Shown here: positions 1 through 11,509 of the stretch, one piece after another
Numbering within the stretch: position 1 is the first letter of the stretch
Layout: every line of letters starts with the position of its first letter
Source of the DNA: Echinarachnius parma
Lineage: Eukaryota; Echinodermata; Echinoidea; Clypeasteroida; Echinarachniidae
Assembly (NCBI GenBank): GCA_037951105.1
Contig: JBAMJV010003053.1
Span: 1 to 64,000, forward strand
Direction of reading: 5' to 3'
DNA length: 64,000 nucleotides
Position numbers and translations under genes: made by a program
Notes under the pieces: model-generated
What the model saw: the letters and a program-made list of their open reading frames with translations, nothing else
Told to the model about the DNA's origin: nothing
The model's database searches: none

Positions 1-660
1 TGAATAAATATATAACGATTAGCGTACGCTGTGTCCCGACTGTTAAACCTTATGCACTTTATTCGGTAACACTAGGAAAAAAATACATTCATTTTTAATA
101 TGAGTATACAATTTGACAATAACTTGGTGTATTGCTAATTATACCACTTGACTGTGAAAATGGACGTGGTCAATTTAGTGATGTTTATAGTAATACTATA
201 CTAGTTGCAGCATACTTCAATTGTCATGTTCAAAACCTTCAGAAAGACATAAGTAATTTTTTGATGATTTTGTGATAACGTCAGTTTGAGTATGTACATA
301 CAAGACGGCAATTTCTTTTTATTCTAGTTACATCCTCTTCAATATCATGTTGTGACTCACAATCAAATATATATATTCGATCCATTACCAAAAAAAGGAA
401 CAATTTGTATTTGTAGTGTCGATTAAGTTTAGTGTATGATAATTTTATATCTTGCCTTTCGTATTGTCGAAGCTTCCTTTACTGGACACTACGGCTTGAA
501 CGGAGGGTGGTGCAGGCTTCCCTAGATGGCACTAGCCCACAGACGTTTACCAACCGAAGACTGATTACTCACTTTACTCCGTGCCGTGGTGGAGGTACGT
601 AATGACGTAGACAAAAAATCAGTCTCTATATTATAAGGGGAGGGCCAACATCGAAAAAGT
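1..660. other. AT-rich intergenic or intronic DNA, nothing recognised
   Basis: I see no ORF of note, no clear splice-flanked exon and no internal repeat here. The stretch is plain AT-rich sequence up to the first transposon-like element. Confidence 0.5.
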
Positions 661-667
661 GGCTTCC

Positions 668-1465
668 TTAAGGCTCGGTCACATCTGACCGGATTGAGTA
701 AACGTATGCCAAACGAACAGCAAAATTGTCAATCCGTTCGTCTCCGTTCGTATACGTTTCTTGTCCTTTTCTTGTTCGGTGAATACGTTCCTTGTACGGC
801 GATGTCTGTTCTATCCGTTTGAACTTGAATCGGACACCACCGAATACAGTCGTCCGTTGGTCGTACGTTTGTTGTACGCTGTGCATCCATTTTGTTCGTT
901 ATCTGTTAGTTGTCCGGTCCACCGGACATCAACGGATACGAACTGACAAGTACAGGACGAGAAACGTACGAGTTCCGAACAAAACGGATGCACAGCGCAC
1001 AACAAACCGTACGACCAGCGGACGACTGTATTCGGTGGTGTCCGGATAGAACAAACATCGCCGTACAAGGAACGTATACACCGAACAAGAAAAGGACAAG
1101 AAACGTATACGAACGGAGAGAAACGGAGACGAACGGATTGACAATTTTCTGTTCGTTTGGCATACGTTTTCGCAATCCGGTCAGATATGACCGGGCTAAT
1201 AAATACGTTCCAAGAACGTTTTGTCAGTTTCTTATACGTTCCACTTTCGTTTTGACCGGTTCTTGTAAGTTACTCGTACGGTGTTGTCCGTTGCTCATAC
1301 GGTGATGTCTGGTAATCGTGCGTTTTTGTACGTTAAATCCGTTTCATATCCGTTCTTCGAGCAAGAATGGAGATTACGTTCGTCACCGAATGATTTTATT
1401 TCGCATATTTTCTATACGTTTGGCAAACGTTTACGCAATCCGGTGAGATGTGACCAGGCCATTAA
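668..1465. mobile_element. TTAA-flanked fold-back (palindromic) MITE
   Basis: Terminal inverted repeats are visible: GGCTCGGTCACATCTGACCGG just inside the left TTAA (668-671), and the reverse complement of a close variant just inside the right TTAA (1462-1465). About 674-1197 is itself nearly perfectly self-complementary around position 935. An internal copy of the end sits near 1190, so the element may be two nested copies or have an extended right side. Overlapping ORFs on both strands give related peptides because the DNA is palindromic; I do not regard them as genes. TTAA flanks fit piggyBac-type or another TTAA-specific transposase acting in trans; which one is inference. Confidence 0.75.
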
Positions 1466-2384
1466 GGACTTAGGTTGCCAGATCTCCACAACAAGTTTAA
1501 ACCAATTTTATTTGCAAGTATTTTTAATGAGACAAATTAATTCAGAGGTCTACCTAAAAACATTTGTTGCGTACACCTCCAAATCCAAGATGGCGTCTAA
1601 AGAAGTAGCCATTTTGACTTGCTATAGATTATTGGTGAGATTTCCCAAACAACACCTGAAATAAGCATGACTTGCAGTCATATTAAAGACAATCAAATTT
1701 CCTATAATCCGATACCAAACACAATGGGTTTCAGGATATGTAACACGGTAATTTTTAGCCCCAAACTCAAATTTTCGGAATTTTTTCCCAAAATATGAAA
1801 TTATTGATTTACATAATTCGGCATATATCGATAATTGCATTAGCAGTTGAATTAATACTTTTCAAAAAAATGTCCAATTATATCAACAATACTCTCTGAA
1901 AATTTCAAGTGTATATCTATCTGAACAAAAAGTAATAGTTCTTGATATCGACAAAATATACAGCAAATTTGTACGATTTCGAACACTACACAGGGTGCCC
2001 CAATAAATGTAATTCGTGTTTACGGTAATTTCACTGCAATAATAAATCCATCATGCAAAGTGTATAGTGCAATATTCGAATGGGAGGCGCTCGTCATTTA
2101 CAGTTGGATCGACCATATCTGGATAATTATGTTTTTAACATGATTATTATTCGGAACACCACAGTTAGCTAGTCTTTTTCAGGGTTCGGAGAACACTTTG
2201 AAAAGGCTATTAGGTTTATCGTAGGGTAAATTTTTGTACCATCGTGTACATTTGTAACCATAGTAACAACAACAATAGAAATACAATAAATCATTTATCT
2301 GGCTACTACAAGCCGCATTATGCACACTAATTTTCGCGTGAGCATGGAGGAAAACAAATCACATGTGAAATAACGGTGATACGA

Positions 2385-2815
2385 CATATGCTCCGCCGAC
2401 ATATGCTCCGCCGACAATTGCTCCGAAAAATGCGACAAATGCTCCGCGACAAATGCTCCGCGATATTTGCTCCGCCGACATTTGCTCCGACAACAATTGC
2501 TCCGCCGACAAATGCTCCGCCGACATTTGCTCCGCCGACAAATGCTCCACCGACATTTGCTCCGCCGACAAATGCTCCGCCGACATTTGCTCCGCCGACA
2601 AATGCTCCGCCGACATTTGCTCCGCCGACAATTGCTCCGCCGAAAATGCTTCGAATATGCGACAATTGCTTAGCCGACAATTGTTCCGCCGAAATATGCT
2701 CCGGAGACAATTGCTCCGCAGAAATATATGCTCTGAAGATGACAGTACTTCAAATGGTCCAAAAACATTATGTTCCTCAACCATAATTGTTCCACCGACA
2801 TTTACTCCGCTGAAG
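2385..2815 (+). repeat. 15-bp minisatellite, left array (TGCTCCGCCGACAAT unit)
   Basis: More than twenty tandem copies of a 15-bp unit, with alternating AAA/ATT/AAT at the variable position. Degenerate units continue to about 2815. The unit length is a multiple of three and lacks stops in most frames, so long ORFs arise on both strands at once. That is a by-product of the repeat, not evidence of a protein. Confidence 0.9.
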
Positions 2816-3426
2816 ATTAAACTCGTGAATTAATTCTCAAGTACCTTTGGTATGAAGTGCGCTTTTATATGTCATGTGAATCTCTTGTGAAATTGGAGTA
2901 CAATCGATTCAGTAACCATCGATTCATTAAAATATTTTATTGGCTGGTTTGTTTGTTTCACGTTTCTTTATACAGGGTGGGGGGGGGGGGGGCAGTCAAG
3001 CCCAGTGTTGTAAGGATGCGTGACCCTGCAGCCTGCATCTAGTAGCATAAGGGGAGGCGCAATAACACACAACACTGGCTTTAGTTGTTGATGTTACATT
3101 GGGTTCGACTGGAGTCGAACCACGGACCCTCATAGTATCCTCATAGTACCCGTAAACAATTAAGGCTGCCTTATTGTCCAACAGAAAAGAACAAACTTCC
3201 AATGCATTTTGCATTCTTATAAACGGAAGGATTGGCAGGAAGCAGCAGAAAATTGAAATTCAATAATCTAAGGAATTGAGGGGTCCTCTTACCTCCACAG
3301 TGAGGTAAGATGAACACTTCACCCCTTTAGTGACTATGACGTCATATTCCATAAAAAGCAATATGTGATCAATTTCATTGTTAATATGTGAAGAATAGAT
3401 TGTCTTCTAGACGATGTGATCTTTAT

Positions 3427-3774
3427 TTAAAGGGGTAGTACAGTTTTGGTAAGGCTGAACTTTAGTAACCAAACCTTAATAAACTAATGGTTATAACTCC
3501 ACCATGCTCGAAAGGTATGCAAAATTACAACGACTTAGTAAAACGCCAGTTATCATTAAAAAAGAGTCATTTAAACACAAAAGGGCGCTTTTCTAAAAAG
3601 GCATTGGTTTCAACCATTTTCATACAAAATTATGCATGTGGTGTTTTATTGGAATGATGATTAGATAGAGAGATCATCAACAACTATTCCAAAAATGATT
3701 TTGAAAATTTTTGAAAAAGTGCAATCATTTTAAAAATATATTTTTTTTTTTTTAAATCATATAATTATTTGGGC
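3427..3774 (+). mobile_element. TTAA MITE family (GGGGTAGTACAGTTTTGG), left half only
   Basis: It begins TTAAAGGGGTAGTACAG and matches the first half of the full-length copies at 24203 and 32246. It stops exactly at the palindromic centre of that MITE (ATTATTTGGGC), where the right-hand 15-mer array begins. The other half is missing. Confidence 0.7.
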
Positions 3775-4166
3775 ATTTGTCTGCGGAGCATTTGGCGGCG
3801 GAGCAATTGTCGCGGAGCAATTGTCGGCGGAGCAAATGTCGCGGAGCAATTGTCGCAGCTTCGAAGCATTTGTCGGCGGAGCAAATGTAGGCGGAGCAAA
3901 TATCGGCGGAGCAAATGTCAGCGGAGCATTTGTCGGCGGAGCAATTGTCGGCGGAGCAAATGTCGGCGGAGCATTTGTCGGCGGAGCAAATGTCGGCGGA
4001 GCATTTGTCGGCGGAGCAATTGTCGGCGGAGCATTTGTCGGCGGAGCAATTGTCGGCGGAGCATTTTGTCGGCGGAGCAGATATCGCGGAGCATTTGTCG
4101 CGGAGCATTTGTCGCATTTTTCGGAGGCAAATGTCGCGGAGCATATGTCGGCGGAGCATATGTCAT
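3774..4166 (-). repeat. 15-bp minisatellite, right array (inverted copy)
   Basis: Tandem GTCGGCGGAGCAATT units, the reverse complement of the left array. Irregular landmarks are shared with the left array in mirror order: a doubled GCGGAGCATTTGTC without the extra GGC, a GCATTTTTCGGAG unit near the outer edge, and a GCTTCGAAGC unit near the inner edge. The arrays are thus an inverted duplication rather than independent expansions. Confidence 0.9.
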
Positions 4167-5648
4167 GGAACCGAAAATAACACCCTTTAGCTGCTATTTT
4201 TGTTTTTAAAATAAATATTGTTGATTTGGTATATATTTGTCCATAATCGGCTGTTGTTACCATGGTTACACGAGTACAGTGTAGTGCAAAAAAAAAACAT
4301 TCGTCTTGCTGAGGCTTTTCGGTGTTGTGCATATTAGTTCTGCAATTGAGTTGTTTTGTTTTTAATACTGAGTCAGACAATTTGTATAGACCTTTATGGT
4401 CTCCAGGTACATGTAATAAGATATGAAGGGCATGAAGGGTGCGTTCCTCGCGATCAAGATGGTGTTCGGATCAAGATAGTACGCTCTGCACCTATTACAG
4501 TATATGTCCCGAATATTGTGTACTTCAGTAAGACACTTATTACAGATAATGAGCATGATCTTGATACTGTTTTAAACATATCATGGACACCCAGTATGAT
4601 TCGAATTCGCTATATGCATGGCATGCGCGTCACTATGCAGCTGACTGGAATGCTCCACGTGGAGTGGAATTAAGTTGATTTTTAGCGTTTGATTATGATA
4701 AATGCAAATACAGGACAGACACGACATCTACGCGGACTACATAATGATGGTGGAATATTCATCACATTACAAGAAATGGTGTTTCTTTTTGGTATTTTGT
4801 TTATAACTGGAATTGAAGGTGTCCCGAGATTGACGCAATCATTTGGTATACAAATCCTCTCATAAGATTACACATTTTTGAGACACCCTGTATAGCATGA
4901 GAAATTATGCCAAAATACCCGTTTTGTGGATATCTAATGCTGACTTCCAAGAACTTTTTGTTCAGATACGGTATACACTTGAAATTTTCAGGGAGCATTG
5001 TTGATATAATTGGACAGTTTTTTGAAAAGTATTAATTTAACTGCTATTACAATTAATGATTTATGCGTAATTATGTAGATCAATAATTTCATATTTTTTG
5101 GGGGAAATGCATACAATTTGAGTTTGGGGCTAAAAATGACCGTGTTACATAATCCTAAACCTCATGGTGTTTGGTATCGGATTATAGGATATTTGATTGT
5201 CTTTAATATGATTGCAAAATAATGTTGATATCAGGTGTCGTTTTGGGAAATCTTGCAACTTATCTATAGAAATACAAAGAACGGCTGCCTTTTTGGACGC
5301 CATCTTGGATTTGGAGGTGTTCGCAACAAATATTTTGAGGTAGACCTCTGAATTATGTTGTCTCATTCAAAATACTTGCAATTAGAATCGGTTTAAACTT
5401 GTTGTGGAGATCTGGAACCTAAAGTCACTTTTTCGACATTGGCCCTCTTTTTACGCTTGATATTTCACTTACCACTTCATACAGAGACCGAAGTTCGCAC
5501 TGAGATTTGTAAGTATTGCTTGAGTCGTGCGTTTTCGACTCGACTACCACTGCGATAGATAGGGCCGCTAGCGCAGGCTAGTTTGGGAGTTCAAACATGC
5601 CAAAGTAAGAAATTGCCAACTCTGCGTTACTAAGTGGCCCATATATAT

Positions 5649-6416
5649 CAGTGGCTATAGGCGTACCCAGGGGGGGAGGGGAGGGGGGGGGGGGGGGTTG
5701 GGGGGTTAAACCCCCCCCTCCCCTTTGACCAAAAAATTGCTGTTTTGGGGGTTTGACACCCCCCCCCCCCCTACCCTTTTCAAATTTTAGCCGGATCGAG
5801 ACTACTTTTAAGCGGTCTCGATCGATTAAAACCTGGTCTTGACCGACTAAAAGCGAGGTCTCTGCCCCAAATTTTTTCGAAGATCTCTGGTCTCGGGCTC
5901 CAAAATTGGGAAAACTTTTGTCTCGGATTCGAACAATTTTGACGGACGCCCCCCCCCCCCCCTCCACCTCCCCCACTGAGAGGGGTTTTAAACTTTGAAG
6001 GCACTTGGTCTCGGTCTCGAAAATGTTGAAAGTACTTGGTCTCAGCTTCGAAACAAATTTACGGAACCCCCCCCCCCTCTCCCCCCCACTGAGAGGGGTT
6101 TTCAATTTTGATTGTACTCGGTCTCGGCTTCGAAAATTGTTTACGGACACCCACCCCCCACTGAGAGGGGTTTTTAACTTTGAAGGTACTTGGTCTCGGT
6201 CTCGAAAATTGTGAAAGTACTTGGTCTCGGCTCCGAAACAAAATTCACGGACACCTCCCTCCCCCCCCCCCCCCCCCCCCCCCCCCACACACACTGAGAG
6301 GAGTTTTCAACTTTGAAGGTACTTGGTCTCGGTCTCGAAAATGTTGAAGGTACTTGGTCTCGACTTGGATTTTTTTACAAAATAACCCCCCCTTGAAAAA
6401 ATCCTGGGTACGCCAC
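5649..6416. mobile_element. G/C-tract element with 'ggcgtacccagg' ends and internal ~110-bp tandem repeats
   Basis: The left end reads GGCGTACCCAGG followed by G-tracts. The right end is CCTGGGTACGCCACTG, its inverted counterpart. Between them several degenerate units repeat the phrase ACTTGGTCTCGG next to CCCCCACTGAGAGG. The ends resemble hAT-type termini starting CAGTGGCG, and a relative at 43280 has an exact 8-bp target duplication. I could not find a matching duplication for this copy. ORFs rich in G, R and P are composition artefacts. Confidence 0.6.
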
Positions 6417-6773
6417 TGTCAGCAGAAATGTAGCCGGATTCCACCAACACAGTACGAACACATTAATTATATTACTCACTCAGTATGGGGCGGTAGTTTG
6501 ACGTCATACAGGGCGTATCAGAAAAAAGGTAATCAAAGTTCAAAGGTCACACATTTCAAAGAAGGAAGCTTTCATATAAAGAGTAACTATTCAGCTTTCA
6601 TTTGACACCTTTCCTGAATCAGCAGTGTAAGGCATCGCTGAGTTCTTAGTTGAAGATGACAAGTGCAAAACCCACTTTTTGCAAGTTTTGGCTAATGAAG
6701 GAATTCTTGAAATGAAAATAATGGTGCCACAGTCAAATGAACGCATCAATTTGAACTGAATCATTTAGCTTAA

Positions 6774-7646
6774 TACAGACTGTCCCAGATAAAACGAAAC
6801 CGGGTTCCATGGCAGAAATTTTCTGTCATAATGAATAATTTCCTTAATGATATAAATATGTCTGGAAAGCTCTGTGTCTCTTCTTTTATTTGATGTACAA
6901 CTTATGGCACATAATTCAAGCATGACTGAATTAGAACAATGGAAAGTGGTGTTACCATTATTCCATTTGCACGCATAAATTTTAAGTTTGGGTGAGTTTT
7001 TTGGTTGAGTTTTAAGGGTTGTAAACGTACTTATTTTTAAAAAGGACAAACACCACATAAAAGTTCATATTTTTATCTTTTACATGACACCTCATACTAA
7101 AAAAATAAATGATTTATGCCAGAGAACGAGTACAATGAAAACATGACTGATTTCTGCCCAAATGAGTGAAGTTGAGTAAGAAGTCGCTCACCTTTCGTGA
7201 ATGCACTTTGATGAATGAGTGAATTTACACAAACCCATGGGAAACAGGCTAGATCAGGAAAGTTGCTCATTTGGGCTGGAATCAAGCATGTTTTCATTGT
7301 TCTCGTTCTCTGGCATAAATCATGTATTTTTTAATCATGAGGTGTCATATAAAAGATAAAATTATGAATTTTTATGCGGTATTTGTCCTTTTTCAAAATA
7401 AGTACGTTTACTACCCTTAAAACCTCACCCAAACTTGCAATTTCTGCGTGCAAATAGAATCTTGGTAACACCACTTTCCATCGTTCTAATTCAGTCATGC
7501 GTGAATTATGTGCCGTAAGTTGTATATCAAATGAAAGAAGAGACACAGAGCTTTTCAGACATATATATATCATCAAGGAAATTATTCATTATAACATAAC
7601 ATTTCTGCCATGAAACCCGGTTTCGTTTTTTCTGGGACAGTCTGTA
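6774..7646. mobile_element. TA-flanked fold-back element (ends CAGACTGTCCCAGA)
   Basis: The left end TACAGACTGTCCCAGA and right end TCTGGGACAGTCTGTA are perfect inverses with TA on both sides. The arms stay complementary almost to the centre near 7205, so nearly the whole 869 bp can fold into a hairpin. TA target duplication and these ends suggest a Tc1/mariner-mobilised MITE, which is inference from the flanks only. Confidence 0.75.
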
Positions 7647-7984
7647 CATCCAATGATATCATGCATCATTAAGTAATTTTTTTTATTAAACATGAAAATG
7701 CGCCGGCCTGACATCAACCAGAATTTAATTCTGATGTTAATATCAGTCGTCTAAAAAGGAATGTTTGGGTTAGGGACTTTGCGGAAGTGGTAAAATGAGC
7801 GGGCCATTTCTTTGAAAGGAATTAGATGGGAACATGTACCTTCAGATCATAAATGACGATGTACCTCAGTTAGAGAAACAGATTGAGCGACAGGAGCGAG
7901 GAGTATAAAGACAGATATGATGGGTCCAAGAGGGTGCAAAAACCCATGTAATTGTCTTGTTTCTGTCAGAGATAGACTAGGATT

Positions 7985-8130
7985 TTTTTAAAGGGAACCA
8001 ACACCCATAAATAATTTTAATTTCGAGCATGGTAGAGTTATAACTGTTAGTTTGTACCGCAATGGTGCAGGTTTTGGTTACTAAAATTAAGTTTGACCAA
8101 AACTAAAACTAAACTAGACTAATTCCTTTA
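7985..8130 (-). mobile_element. TTAA MITE family, end fragment
   Basis: Contains the GGTTTTGGTTACTAAAATT phrase and a terminal AAACTAGACTAATTCCTTTAA, the same order as the ends of the copies at 20315 and 24203. It is a truncated, diverged fragment. Confidence 0.5.
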
Positions 8131-8224
8131 ACCCGATTTTTTTTATTGCTCCAAAACGCGGTAAGATGACGCGCTGCTGCTTGGTGACCTTTTTCTTTTG
8201 GGTCTTGCGCATATTTTGAAACAA

Positions 8225-8866
8225 AAGTTTGGAAATCGGACCAACCGTTACGAAGTCACGTGACATTTTGTCTATGCATGTCAGCCCGAAAATGACTAAA
8301 TTTCGTGATTTGTGTACAAAGCATATGGAAATATCAGTTTTCGTAAAAGGAGGTATATCATTGGTTATTTGGTCTTGCTTACATTTTATATGTTTGTTTT
8401 GGGGTTCAAAATAGTTGAATTATAGTTAGAAATAACAAAAACAATAAAATACATAAGAAAAACAAACAAAGAAATACAAAAGAAATTATAAACAAACAAT
8501 AGATAACATAATGAAGAACCTGGCTCTTCCAAATCTGTTTGTCGTATTATTATTCCAAATGCTCTAAAGAATAAATGTAGTGAAAGCCAGAGTTTAATTA
8601 TGAAGAATATATGATTGATTGGTAAAAATATGAATTTTATGACCTTATTTGCATAAATTACCATAAATATACAAATTAATACATTTTTCAAAAAATTGTA
8701 ATGACCATTGTATTCTATACACTTCACTTATCATGCGTGCAAATTTTCACGGCGATCGGCCGCTTCGCGGTCGAGATCTTAAGGGGGGGGGGGGGGGCAA
8801 TATTGCCCCCCCCCCCCCCCCCGGCCGTAGGAAGACCTCAAATAGCCCGGCCTTTTTAGGGTTAAG
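8225..8866 (+). repeat. Dispersed repeat, copy 1 (second copy at 38755)
   Basis: It shares GAAGTCACGTGACATTTTGT, CGTGATTTGTGTACAAA and the terminal CTCAAATAGCCCGGCCTTTT with the direct-orientation copy at 38755-39311. It carries a G15/C17 palindrome at 8783-8822 that the other copy lacks. Confidence 0.7.
8783..8822. repeat. Poly-G / poly-C palindrome
   Basis: About 15 Gs, then CAATATTG, then about 17 Cs: a near-perfect hairpin able to form G-quadruplex and i-motif structures. It is adjacent to CGGCGATCGGCCG. Confidence 0.8.
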
Positions 8867-9091
8867 TTCAGGAATTAATTAGCTAAAACTTGCAAAAAGT
8901 GGGTTTTGCACCGCTTACTTTCACCAACAAATAACTCGGCAATGCCTTCAATTATTGATTTAGGAAAGGTATCAAATTAAACCTAAATAGTGACTATTTA
9001 CATCCACTTCTGATTTAAGGTATGACAATATATAATTATAAAATTATTGACCTTTGAAATTCGATTACATTTGTGTGATACACTGTGTTTA

Positions 9092-9587
9092 TACAGGGTG
9101 GCCCAGAAATAACGGAACGGGGCACTTACCAAAAAGTAAAGTAACAAAATGAACATGTCCATCGGATAGGGTATCCTTTCCAATGAACAACGATACCAAG
9201 AAAAGTAATTTTGGACGTGTAGTTTTTGTTTTACGGCGCTTTGAGTGAGACCATGTCAGGTTCCTATTTTGGTCAATTTGTACCAAGTCAGTGCCTGATA
9301 ATTGAGACTTATTGCCCTACATACCATTGAGAGAATGGGCTTAATTGGTCACTAGTATGACGGGCAGTAAGTCTCATTTATCAGACACTGACTTGGTAAA
9401 AATTGACAAAAAAAGGAACCTGACATGGTCTCACTCAAAGCGCCCTAAAACAAAAACTACACGTCCAAAATTACTTTTCTTGGTATCGTTGTTCATTGGA
9501 AAGGACACCCTATCCGGTGGACATTTTATTATTTATTTCATTTATTTTGGGAAGTGCCCCGTTCCGTTATTTCTGGGCCACCCTGTA
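9092..9587. mobile_element. TA-flanked fold-back element (ends CAGGGTGGCCCAGAAATA)
   Basis: The left end TACAGGGTGGCCCAGAAATA and the right end TATTTCTGGGCCACCCTGTA are exact inverses with flanking TA. The arms are complementary through the 9120-9300 and 9350-9560 segments. The ends resemble mariner-type termini; there is no transposase. Confidence 0.75.
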
Positions 9588-9599
9588 TTAATGAGAACG

Positions 9600-9995
9600 C
9601 CATAGAGTGGTGAAGTGTGATGTCATCCAAAATCTATTTTTCGAATTTTCAAATTTAAACTTCATTTTCCGAAAGAGCATCAAAAATAATGTCCAAATAC
9701 CAAAAATCAATAGAATATGTTATGTATTGGCTGAGATATGGCCATCCGAAAGAATTTTACTTCAATTGGCAATCAGTGTTATAGTGCTCTGGTTCATAAA
9801 GTTATGAACCAGACCACTATAACACTGATTGCCCATTGACCAAAAAATTATTCGGATGGGCATATCTCAGGTAATACTGAACATATTCAATCGATTTTTG
9901 GCATTTAGAAATTATTTTGTATGCCCTTTCGGAATTCAATTTCGAAAATTCCCCCAAAAAGATTTTTATGACGTCATGGCTTCTGTACTCTATAC
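9600..9995. repeat. Fold-back palindrome centred near 9799
   Basis: The phrase CAGTGTTATAGTGCTCTGG is followed at once by its inverse CCAGACCACTATAACACTG. The arms continue outward through ATATCTCAG-type and GACGTCAT-type matches to about 9605 and 9990. It lies directly beside the preceding TA element. Confidence 0.6.
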
Positions 9996-9999
9996 ATAG

Positions 10000-11120
10000 T
10001 CGGTATTCCTGACTAGTAATGTCATAGCCTATCCGATATGCATCGTGCTGTTCTGGCAGGTTATTCAACTGCAGTGTACTAACCGCGAAATGCCGAGCTC
10101 GAGCGCGCAGCGCGAGTGCCTATCGTCAGTCGTGAACGTGAAAAGTTTTCTTTTCTTTTATTAACATTGTTTCGTTCGTAGACAATCTACGAAGCCCATA
10201 TTCATATGCCACGGACCAGGTAGATCAGCTGTTTATGAGTGTTAGTCTTGGTTTTGAAGCTGCATAGTAAAACCAAACGCGCAACCTTGCACAGTACACT
10301 GGCATAGAATAACTATAGTGGTTGTTAATAAATTATAGGGTCTCCGCGACGGACTAGCGTAGGCTGTATGCACTGAAACCCTTCGGTGCGGACGTGTCCA
10401 TTATTTATAGGGTACGTCATTACAAAATATGTTGTTTCCTTTTAAAATAAAGAGTTGAGATTTTATATGGATGCAAAAAGGTATTTCCAAGCTTTAGTTT
10501 TTATTGTAATGTATCTCATATTTTATCATTATGATACTTATGATAATATTAATGTCTGATACTAAATAAACCCCTTAATACACGATGGAACACGCCACCG
10601 ATTAGGCAGACGGTATGCACATCTGGCGATCTGATTGGTTGATGATTTCTCTCATGAATTAGTAATGCCTTATTTTCTTTGCTCATTAATAAATTACTGC
10701 GAATCGAGTGACTAAAGGCTATATGTGGGAGCCAGTTAGTATTATTATAGCTCTCTCACAGCTAGCTAGCTCGCGATCGCATAGAGAATCTCCAAGCCAT
10801 ATAGAGCCTTGACTAAAGGCTAGTAATGTCACTGCGTTGCTGGTGTATGGAGAACTAAAAATCGTCACCCAGACTACCCATTTAAAATAATTTAGCGTGA
10901 TCTTATTACATGGATTTTTTTTAATATTTGTTTATATCGGTCTACCCCTAGTTTGCTTATTATAATTGTTGTGACTTTAAAAGGTTGTACAGGATAATTT
11001 TTAGCGGTTGCGGAAGACAATTAATGATTTTAAAAATTGCAATTGTTTGGTTTGGTTACAATAGAACCTAACTATTCTACTACATGAAGTTTTTTGGTGG
11101 TCATTGTATGATAACGTGCA
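10000..11120. other. No gene seen
   Basis: AT-rich sequence with a short GC-rich island at 10080-10130 (CGAGCGCGCAGCGCGAG) and a short imperfect repeat of GACTAAAGGCTA at 10710 and 10810. No ORF or exon is convincing. Confidence 0.4.
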
Positions 11121-11127
11121 TGGTGTA

Positions 11128-11325
11128 ATCCAGGCCCATAGCCAGGATTTTTTCAAGGGGGTGCGTAATTTACCAAATCGGGACCAAGACCGAGACCACT
11201 GGTTGAGTCGTGTGGGGTGGGGGGGGGGGGGGGGGGGCGGCTTTGTCCGTCGCCAACACATTGCGAGGCCATGTACGCGGGTGGGGGGGGGGGGGGGGGT
11301 CGTCAACAAGCCTGTTACCATAACA
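11128..11325 (+). mobile_element. G-tract element fragment related to the hAT-like family
   Basis: Begins CCATAGCCAGGATTTTTTCA followed by GGGGG, the same phrase as the ends of the elements at 5649 and 33767, then two long G-tracts. No paired end or target duplication was found. Confidence 0.45.
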
Positions 11326-11417
11326 ATTATGTAATCTTAATGTATGATTTATTAAATTCAAACATAGAGGAAACTGACTAGAAATATTTTAATGATTGAA
11401 AATGAGCAAAGAAAAAT

Positions 11418-11475
11418 AGGCTTCGCCGGAAATCGAACCCGAGACCTCCGGATTGCTAGACCGGTCTAGCAAAAT
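11418..11475 (-). repeat. tRNA-like 3' half (SINE or tRNA pseudogene remnant)
   Basis: On the minus strand there is a B-box-like GGGTTCGATTTCC, preceded by an anticodon-arm-like CCGGTCTAGCAATCCGG. The D-arm, A-box and 5' acceptor strand are not found upstream. It is therefore not a functional tRNA call, only a tRNA-derived remnant. Confidence 0.3.
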
Positions 11476-11509
11476 GTTCAATCTATGATGAATTGGTACA
11501 ATCTTTCAG

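Larger units (their letters stand above)
1466..5430. repeat. Large inverted repeat (~4 kb fold-back) enclosing two mirror-image 15-mer arrays
   Basis: The sequence from about 1470 to 2030 recurs in reverse complement at about 4960-5425 with roughly 85-90 percent identity by eye. Both arms share landmarks such as CCAGATCTCCACAACAAG at the outer ends and CACCTCCAAATCCAAGATGG further in. Inside the arms the two 15-bp arrays (2385-2815 and 3774-4166) are also in opposite orientation and share the same irregular units at their outer edges. The whole block therefore behaves as one fold-back structure with a central ~1 kb loop. The loop holds a G-tract near 2981 and half of a TTAA MITE. No transposase is visible. 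Confidence 0.7.

Noticed and set aside
668-1305. Overlapping ORFs on both strands (for example 910-1305)
   Set aside because: Palindromic element DNA gives related peptides on both strands; no domain is recognised.
3095-3140. tRNA-like GGTTCGACTCC on the minus strand
   Set aside because: No matching T-stem, anticodon arm or A-box is found around it.
2327-4380. Long ORFs of 68-207 codons on both strands over the 15-mer arrays
   Set aside because: They result from a 15-bp unit without stops in most frames. Both strands and several frames are open at once, and no start or splice context supports a gene.
5578-6294. 238-codon minus-strand ORF rich in Gly, Arg and Pro
   Set aside because: It lies within C/G tracts and ~110-bp tandem repeats of a mobile element, with no domain pattern.
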